Shown here one piece after another: positions 58,539 through 64,000 of a DNA stretch of 64,000 nt; the first letter of the stretch is position 1, and every line of letters begins with the position of its first letter. Made by a program: the position numbers and the translations under genes. The notes under the pieces are model-generated. The model was not told the origin of the DNA, did no database searches, and saw only the letters and a list, made by a program, of their open reading frames with translations. The DNA lies in assembly GCA_003233055.1 (NCBI GenBank), contig QIKP01000039.1:62001-126000 (forward strand), written 5' to 3'. Source of the DNA: Planctomycetaceae bacterium (GTDB lineage Bacteria > Planctomycetota > Planctomycetia > Pirellulales > Lacipirellulaceae).

Positions 58539-58568
58539 AAAAAAGCCCCGACCAAGCTTGGTCGGGGC
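58539..58568 (-). terminator. Intrinsic terminator after the RpoD-like gene (family-C palindrome)
   Basis: Arms GCCCCGACCAAG and CTTGGTCGGGGC pair perfectly over 12 bp and are followed on the minus strand by TTTTTT. It lies 35 nt after the sigma-factor stop and only 5 nt before the permease ATG, so it separates the two genes or attenuates the second. The stem is a copy of the sequence at 37155-37178. Confidence 0.85.
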
Positions 58569-58602
58569 TCTGGGTCGAATCGGGATGTTCGCCTTTCACC
58601 GC

Positions 58603-60153
58603 TCAGTCGAGGAACCCAAGCAATTCGGCACTTCGACTCGGTTGCTGGAGCTTGCGGACCGCCTTGGCTTCGATTTGGCGGATACGCTCTCTGGTGACCT
58701 TGAAGATGTGGCCGACCTCTTCGAGCGTGTAGCTGTAGCCATCGCCCAGGCCATAGCGGAGCTTGATGATCTCTCGCTCACGGTAACTGAGGGTTTTGAG
58801 TACCGTGGTGATACGAGTGCGAAGCATCTCCTGTGCGGCTCCGATCGCCGGACTCTCGGCACCGCCATCGGGCAGAAGGTCGCCAAAGTGGCTGTCTTCG
58901 CTGTTGCCAACCGGGCGGTCGAGGCTGATCGGATACCGGCTCATCGCCAGAACGCGACGGGCCTCCTCGATCGTGCATTCGGCCGCGTGGGCCGTCTCTT
59001 CGATGGAGGGTTCTCGCCCCAAGCGCTGGAGCAACATGCGCGACACATTCCGCACTCGACTCATCGTCTCGACCATGTGGACCGGGATACGAATCGTGCG
59101 GCTTTGGTCGGCCACGGCGCGGGTAATCGCTTGGCGAATCCACCAAGTGGCGTACGTACAGAACTTAAATCCACGGCGGTATTCAAATTTGTCGACCGCT
59201 CGCATTAGCCCGGCGTTGCCTTCTTGGATCAAGTCGAGGAACGACAGCCCGCGATTGCGATACTTCTTGGCAATCGAGACAACGAGCCGCAGGTTGCCCT
59301 CGGAGAGCCCTCGTTTTGCCGTTTGATAGCGATCGTAAACCTCTCGCAAATCACGCACCCGATGGCGAAGGCTCATCGGCGTTTCTTGTAGCGTGCGAAG
59401 AATATTGCGATACTCGACCAGCACGGGCCGGCGTTCCGACGCGGAGCGTCGCTGCTTCTTCATTCGCGCAAGCTGTCGCTTGAGCTGGTCGATTCGCTCG
59501 CTGAACTGCGCCAATTGGTCGATCATCGGCTCGATGCGTTGCGTCCGAAGGCCCAGCTCTTCCACCAAGATTACCGCGCGACAACGGCGACGACTGAGCC
59601 GAGCCCAGGCGGCGCGCCGCTCGCTCATCTTGATCGACTTGCTCGTGGCCGTGCGGTAGTCGTCGGCATTCTGTTCGAGCAGAACCTCCAGCGTCCGCAG
59701 ATTGTGAGGCAGCCGGCCCAGGATTTGCTCTTTCTCAAGACGATCGGTCACGGACACCTGTACCGTGCGGTCGAATGGCAATTCGCCTCGGTGGACTCGG
59801 GTGAGCACTTTCACGGCGCTGCGGATCACGTAGTCGCAAGCGAGTAGCTTTCGGCGAAAGGCAGCCCGGGTTGTCTCGATGCGTCGAGCGAGCGAGATTT
59901 CCTCTTGCCGGGTGAGGAGCGGAATCTCGCCCATCTGCGTCAGGTACATTCGCACCGGGTCATCCGACCACGACTCATTATCGGTGCCATCGAGTGGGCC
60001 TTCCGTCTCGGCACTACGATCAGCACTGGCCAGGGCCGAAGGGATGTCGTCGCTGCCGCCCGTGTCGCCTAACCGCCCCGACAACTGGGTAACATCGTCA
60101 CTGGCCACATCTCTATCGTTGGCGAGGGCCGGTTCTTGCATGGTATCGTACAA
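58603..60153 (-). CDS. rpoD: RpoD-type (group 1/2) RNA polymerase sigma factor
   Basis: 516 residues, starting at TTG 60153, which has GGAG 8 nt upstream (AGGTAGGAGC); ATG 60141 lacks such a site. Region 1.2 is [21 protein letters not shown], then a basic non-conserved region (about 130-270). Region 2 is [40 protein letters not shown] and [20 protein letters not shown]. Region 3 and region 4 follow ([20 protein letters not shown]). The acidic region 1.1 is short. It could be the housekeeping sigma or a close paralogue; planctomycetes carry several. Confidence 0.9.
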   Translation of the reverse strand: MYDTMQEPALANDRDVASDDVTQLSGRLGDTGGSDDIPSALASADRSAETEGPLDGTDNESWSDDPVRMYLTQMGEIPLLTRQEEISLARRIETTRAAFRRKLLACDYVIRSAVKVLTRVHRGELPFDRTVQVSVTDRLEKEQILGRLPHNLRTLEVLLEQNADDYRTATSKSIKMSERRAAWARLSRRRCRAVILVEELGLRTQRIEPMIDQLAQFSERIDQLKRQLARMKKQRRSASERRPVLVEYRNILRTLQETPMSLRHRVRDLREVYDRYQTAKRGLSEGNLRLVVSIAKKYRNRGLSFLDLIQEGNAGLMRAVDKFEYRRGFKFCTYATWWIRQAITRAVADQSRTIRIPVHMVETMSRVRNVSRMLLQRLGREPSIEETAHAAECTIEEARRVLAMSRYPISLDRPVGNSEDSHFGDLLPDGGAESPAIGAAQEMLRTRITTVLKTLSYREREIIKLRYGLGDGYSYTLEEVGHIFKVTRERIRQIEAKAVRKLQQPSRSAELLGFLD

Positions 60154-61172
60154 AGTGAAAGCTCCTACCTATTTACCGAAAATGCCGTGCGACAGGACGC
60201 CGGCTGCGATTCTCGAAAAAATGTGATCCTTGTGCCAACCCTCTCCGCACCCCTTCTATCGGGTTGCCAAGCTGTCGACAACTAATCTTAACACTAAGCA
60301 CCCGGTCGGTCGGCCTGCAAATACATTTGGTAAGAGTTTCTATTTCGAGAGACCTTTGCACTTACACCACCTGTAAAGCCCACACCACCTGAAAACGAAA
60401 ACCCAGTGCCAGAAAACCCAGTGAGTTAGGCGCGGAAACGGTTGGGCCGATGCCTCCATCGTCCAACGACCGCGCCATACTCCCTTGCTTATCGGCACAG
60501 GACCGTCCCTTTTCCCGTGACCGCTTTTTCCAAGCCTCATGAACAACCGACTACGACGTTCAGCTGCGGCCTCCCTCTTCTCGGATTTTTCCGAAGAAAA
60601 CTCCCAGAAGGGCAAGCAAAATCGCACGGGGATCGTCGCGAGCCTCTTGGATAGAGAGTGGCTCCGCAAAGTTATCGACCTCACCCGTCGCGAACGGACC
60701 CCCACCCACCTTTCCAATCACCTGCATCGACCCCTTGCCACGCCATCCATCATCGCTAGACATGGAAGTGTCGAAAAACGAAGGGCCAAAAAAACCATCA
60801 CCTTCCCGATCCTTCAGCAGTAAAACACAGAACCTGCAACTCCCCGCAGACTCCTCCACCCGTGCTATTGACAGGCCCTATAATTGTAAACAGTATTGCG
60901 TTCCGGTCCATAGGAAAAATGGGAAAATGGCCGTAAACTATCAAGTAGCGATGGCTCTCAATGAAATAACAAGCGCCCCAACAGGCAGATGTTTGTTTCG
61001 GCCTCTTATCGAGACGGGAGTTAAGATGGTTCAGTGGTAACACTTACGTCGCCCCCACTACGATTGTTCGGACTCCCGCTGGAAATCTGGGGCGTGAACG
61101 CGCAGGCTGCCCTCCGTTAGGGAAGCTCGCAATCGGCGGCCGTCGCGGTCCCTCGACTGGAACACACAGAAC
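60154..61172. other. Long intergenic stretch upstream of the RpoD-like gene
   Basis: About 1 kb between the divergent sigma factor and zinc-ribbon protein genes. It is less GC-rich than the surrounding genes. No RNA gene, riboswitch or transposase fragment was recognised. It holds one doubtful small reading frame (60560-60763). It may contain a long regulatory region for the sigma-factor gene. Confidence 0.5.
60560..60763 (-). CDS. Doubtful small protein
   Basis: 67 codons from an ATG at 60763: MSSDDGWRGKGSMQVIGKVG and later VDNFAEPLSIQEARDDPRAI, LLALLGVFFGKIREEGG. The helical C-terminal half and codon use look moderately gene-like, but there is no clear ribosome-binding site at the ATG (an AAGGGG precedes the internal Met). 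It lies alone in the 1-kb gap upstream of the sigma factor. No family recognised; it may be chance. Confidence 0.25.
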   Translation of the reverse strand: MSSDDGWRGKGSMQVIGKVGGGPFATGEVDNFAEPLSIQEARDDPRAILLALLGVFFGKIREEGGRS

Positions 61173-61736
61173 ATGGCTGAAAAGTACTTACTGCAATGCG
61201 ACTGCGGAAAACAACCACCTGTTTCCCCGAAACAGGCAGGAAATCGGATACGTTGCGAGTGCGGCAACCTGCTGGACGTTCCGACACTAGGCAAATTACG
61301 ATACCTGCCGATTGGGCAAGAAAACCCCACCGGCAAAGGGGAGGTGCGGGGCAACTCTCCAACGTGGGGCCTCCGTCAAGCCATTGCCTCGGCGGGGATC
61401 ATCGCCGCAGTAGGTTTCTTGGTGGCGGCGGCCTATTTCTGGGCGACCGAGCCCGAGGTGCCCCACTTAGATCCCGTGCAATCGAAGCAGGAACTCGCAG
61501 CACACCTCGAAGAGAGTGCTCCAGTCGATTTGTGGCGACTCTGGCAACTCGACTATTCCAGACTCGCCGACCGTGGCTTCCTCGTCTTCGAGACGCCCGA
61601 ACGCGACCACATCCAACGCATTGCGGCACAACAACGGTTATACCGCAACGGAGCCCTTGTCTTGGCGGGTGTGTCGGCACTGCTGAGTGGAGTCGGGTAC
61701 TTCCTGGCTCCACGACCCAAGTCGCACCAACGATAG
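61173..61736 (+). CDS. Zinc-ribbon membrane protein, unknown
   Basis: 187 residues from the ATG at 61173. The N-terminus has two CxC pairs, LLQCDCGKQPPVSPKQAGNR and RCECGNLLDVP, a small zinc ribbon common at the start of planctomycete proteins. Two membrane helices follow (about 71-91, AIASAGIIAAVGFLVAAAYFW, and about 160-178, ALVLAGVSALLSGVGYFL), enclosing a helical periplasmic-type loop. Function unknown. Divergent from the sigma-factor gene across 1 kb. Confidence 0.75.
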   Translation: MAEKYLLQCDCGKQPPVSPKQAGNRIRCECGNLLDVPTLGKLRYLPIGQENPTGKGEVRGNSPTWGLRQAIASAGIIAAVGFLVAAAYFWATEPEVPHLDPVQSKQELAAHLEESAPVDLWRLWQLDYSRLADRGFLVFETPERDHIQRIAAQQRLYRNGALVLAGVSALLSGVGYFLAPRPKSHQR

Positions 61737-62050
61737 CAGCTTGGGCCCCGACCCGAGTTGGGGGATGGCCCACGGGCGGGGTCTCCATGTTACTTCGCGA
61801 TTTGCAGGATCCAATAAAGCTAGGGGCTCTCTGCCGAGGCCGCCTGCTCACTTGCCGGTTCCGCGGAAAGAAGGAACCGTTCACGGAAGCCGAGGCAGGA
61901 AGAACTGCGAATCGCGGCAAAGAGGACGTCTCCATTCGTCCGATGCGTGGTTCCTTCTTCCGACTCGTGAACATGGTGACGAAGAAATAGAATTACACGA
62001 ATAATCGAAAAGTAGTGGGCTACCGCCAAGCGTGACTTGGAGATTCGCCG
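61737..62050. other. Intergenic stretch without recognised feature
   Basis: About 310 bp between the convergent zinc-ribbon and nuclease-like genes. I see no gene, strong hairpin or terminator. Confidence 0.5.
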
Positions 62051-62749
62051 TCAAGCGCCCGATCCAGGGCGTACTTTGTATTCGTACTCCGTCAAACGAA
62101 TGATTTCAACGACCTGCCCCGCTATCAGTTCGTGCTTGCCGAAGAACTCCCGGATCTCCCGATGGGCGCCGCGGAAGGTTTTGTGCCGACCCGAGATGTC
62201 GGTCGCGATTCGACCGACGCCTTGAAACTCCACGATCAGATGCTTGGGAGCGGTTTCCACGTTGCCGCCCAGGCATTCTTCTGGCCAAAATTCGTCGATC
62301 GGTTTGATGTTGATGTAGCCATTCTTGATTCCGCCATCGCTTAACGTCGCGCGGCGAATCTCTACCGGATCCGCGATTCTCACTCGATTGAGCGGGGCCG
62401 AGACGTTCGCTTGCTGCTGTTCGATGTACGGTTTCAAAGCCAATACGGCGACCGTCGATTCGAGCCAATCGTGCTCCCAGCAGACGATCAACTCACAGCC
62501 TTCAGGATCGTGCCCATGCTTTCGGAAATTGCTGCTCTTGAACTCAAATTCAATGCGTATGCGTTCCCAGCCCCGGGCGACCCGTTTGCGAGCGGTGCAA
62601 TCCGGGAACTCCGCACGAATCTCCTCAATAATGAACCCCAGTTGATGGCACGCCTTAGCAAAAACTGCCACTACACCCATTTCATTGGCTGGACCGTAAA
62701 CCATCCCCTCGAAATTGATCACGTCGCCAACGATGCTTTTCTTGGCCAA
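62051..62749 (-). CDS. PD-(D/E)XK nuclease-like protein with possible B3-like C-terminal domain
   Basis: 232 residues, soluble. The N-terminal domain (10-100) has MVYGPANEMGVVAVFAKACH, then FPDC (D50) and IRIEFEFKSSNF (E69-x-K71) followed by HGHDPEGCELIVCWEHDW. This spacing of D and ExK fits a restriction-endonuclease-like fold. The C-terminal part (LIVEFQGVGRIATDI, REIREFFGKHELIAGQVVEI, IRLTEYEYKVRP) resembles B3/EcoRII-N-type DNA-binding domains. It may be a solitary defence or repair nuclease. It lies between hom and a 310-bp gap with no methyltransferase partner. Confidence 0.65.
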   Translation of the reverse strand: MAKKSIVGDVINFEGMVYGPANEMGVVAVFAKACHQLGFIIEEIRAEFPDCTARKRVARGWERIRIEFEFKSSNFRKHGHDPEGCELIVCWEHDWLESTVAVLALKPYIEQQQANVSAPLNRVRIADPVEIRRATLSDGGIKNGYINIKPIDEFWPEECLGGNVETAPKHLIVEFQGVGRIATDISGRHKTFRGAHREIREFFGKHELIAGQVVEIIRLTEYEYKVRPGSGA

Positions 62750-62796
62750 CCAACACGCTCCTTTCTAAGTCCCGCTTCCACGCCCCGAAGTCCCGG

Positions 62797-64000
62797 TCAG
62801 TCCCGCACCCACATCCGCACCGGTTCTGTCCGCACGCAATCGAGCCGGGTGATTTCTTGGCACGCCCTGGCCGCTGCGCCTTCGGTCGTTTCGTGCGTCA
62901 TCACGACGAGCGGCAAGGGATCGCCTTGGCTGGTCGCTTCGTGCTGCAAGACCGAGGCGATCGAGATGTCGTGGTCGCCAAAGGCCTGGGTCACTTTGGC
63001 AAGGACGCCTGGGTGGTCGTCGACCATCGCCCGAAAGTAGAATCGGCCCCGCGCGCCAGCGTAGGCGGCAGCAGAAACTCTTGCGGCACGGTTCGACCAG
63101 AGTTCGAGTGTCTGAAATGTCAGTTTGGTGCGACCGACCGCCGTGTCGATAAGGTCGGCCACCACCGCCGAGGCGGTCGGCATTTGCCCCGCGCCAGGGC
63201 CGTAGAATAGGAGCCGACCAACCGCGTCGGCATCGACTCGCACCGCGTTGAACGGTCCGCTCACCTCCGCCAAGGGGCTGCCGGCCCGGACGAGTGTCGG
63301 CGAAACGTGCAGCTCCAAGCCCCCCTGCCCCGAAACGCTTTCCACCAAGTCAGCCACGGCCAGCAGTTTGATTTTGTAGCCCATCTCTTGGGCGAACCTC
63401 ACGTCGACCACGTCGAGCGTGTCGATGCCGGTGCGCGGAATATCGCCCCAATCGACGCGTGCGCCGAAGGCGAGGTGGGCGAGGATCGCCAGCTTTTGAG
63501 CCGCATCGGTACCGTCAACATCCATCGCTGGGTCGGTCTCGGCAAACCCAAGCCGCTGTGCCTCGGACACCGCCGCGGCGTAGTCGTCGCCATCGTGCAT
63601 CTTAGAGAGTATAAAATTGCTCGTGCCGTTGAGGATGCCATGCAGCGACGTGATTTGATTGGCACTGAGGCACTGGCCAATGTTGGCGATGATCGGGATC
63701 CCCCCCGCGACCGACGCCTCGAACGCCACACTCCGGCCCAGTTCACGAGCGGCGTCAAAAATTTCCGGCCCATGCTCGGCGAGGAGCGCCTTGTTGGCGG
63801 TCACCACATCTTTGCCCGCCTTGAGCAGCCGGAGCATGAGAGTCCGTGCCGGTTCGATTCCGCCGATGAGCTGCGCGACGACTTCGATCTCGGGGTCGTC
63901 GATCACCTGGTCGACGTTGTCGGTCAGGATGCCGTCGGGCAGGTCGCAGCCTCGCGGTTTTGCCAGATCGCGGACCGCCGCTTTTTCGAGCCACAGCACC
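62797..64000 (-). CDS. hom: Homoserine dehydrogenase, N-terminus cut by window edge
   Basis: NADPH-dependent reduction of aspartate semialdehyde to homoserine for Thr and Met synthesis. About 400 codons are visible; the GxGxxG nucleotide-binding start lies beyond the right edge. AQLIGGIEPARTLMLRLLKA, KDVVTANKALLAEHG (catalytic region Lys), FEASVAGGIPIIANIGQCLS and GILNGTSNFILSKM are standard, as is GFAETDPAMDVDGTDAAQKL. The C-terminal ACT domain (DDHPGVLAKVTQAFGDHDIS) suggests threonine feedback. It lies 47 bp ahead of the nuclease-like gene on the same strand. Confidence 0.95.
   Translation of the reverse strand, partial: VLWLEKAAVRDLAKPRGCDLPDGILTDNVDQVIDDPEIEVVAQLIGGIEPARTLMLRLLKAGKDVVTANKALLAEHGPEIFDAARELGRSVAFEASVAGGIPIIANIGQCLSANQITSLHGILNGTSNFILSKMHDGDDYAAAVSEAQRLGFAETDPAMDVDGTDAAQKLAILAHLAFGARVDWGDIPRTGIDTLDVVDVRFAQEMGYKIKLLAVADLVESVSGQGGLELHVSPTLVRAGSPLAEVSGPFNAVRVDADAVGRLLFYGPGAGQMPTASAVVADLIDTAVGRTKLTFQTLELWSNRAARVSAAAYAGARGRFYFRAMVDDHPGVLAKVTQAFGDHDISIASVLQHEATSQGDPLPLVVMTHETTEGAAARACQEITRLDCVRTEPVRMWVRD

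Noticed and set aside
61196-61990. 264-codon plus-strand frame
   Set aside because: It overlaps the zinc-ribbon protein gene in another frame, is Arg/Pro/His-rich and has no domain.
63845-63870. tRNA T-loop-like GGTTCGATTCC
   Set aside because: It lies inside hom and no acceptor, D or anticodon arms can be built around it.
1-64000. CRISPR arrays, prophage, complete insertion sequences, rRNA
   Set aside because: No regularly spaced repeats, phage structural genes, transposase signatures or conserved rRNA segments were found on either strand.

Overview
The window reads as ordinary chromosome of a GC-rich planctomycete, most likely of the order Pirellulales. The evidence is a DUF1559 prepilin-like protein, PEP-CTERM and dockerin surface proteins, a YTV-repeat protein, large Ycf48-like and Tex proteins, many GTG/TTG starts and several families of short dispersed palindromes. 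There is no rRNA, convincing tRNA, CRISPR array, prophage or intact insertion sequence. Both ends cut genes: glnE on the left and homoserine dehydrogenase on the right.

Left part (1-11.3 kb): a leftward block runs from a secreted Ycf48-like giant through def, fmt, a 62-residue membrane protein and miaB to glnE, so translation initiation, tRNA modification and nitrogen control are stacked together. An HDOD protein and a site-2 protease face right. From 11.3 to 17.1 kb lies a complete pyruvate dehydrogenase set (lpd, aceE, aceF); a lipoate ligase-like gene sits at 39.4-40.1 kb. From 17.4 to 27.6 kb are an RND pump with its adaptor, a TIGR01777 epimerase, an FGE-like protein without the catalytic cysteines, a rhomboid protease, an unknown membrane/coiled-coil protein and bioF.

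Middle part (27.9-43.4 kb): an ECF sigma factor with its membrane anti-sigma factor, a CDGSH protein, a sulfotransferase, Tex, several planctomycete unknowns, a Nudix protein, the YTV-repeat protein, a toxin-antitoxin pair whose ParE toxin is frameshifted, and two small secreted proteins.

Right part (43.8-64 kb): both subunits of DNA topoisomerase VI (top6B, top6A) are separated by a small cassette flanked by imperfect inverted repeats. Then come a GH57 glucanotransferase-type enzyme, bioD coupled to an AroE-like gene lacking the usual catalytic residues, and a leftward operon that I consider the most interesting region. That operon starts with a consensus promoter and a textbook cobalamin riboswitch (56771-56980). 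It then encodes a DUF1559 prepilin-like protein, a DUF4465-dockerin-PEP-CTERM protein fused in frame to a second PEP-CTERM surface protein, and a methyltransferase. It looks like a vitamin-B12-controlled surface (possibly B12-capture) system. A metal-efflux permease with an HMA domain, an RpoD-type sigma factor, a zinc-ribbon membrane protein and a nuclease-like protein with a possible B3-like DNA-binding domain complete the window.

At least three families of short palindromes are scattered through the window. One of them lies both between genes and, in frame, inside three protein-coding linkers.
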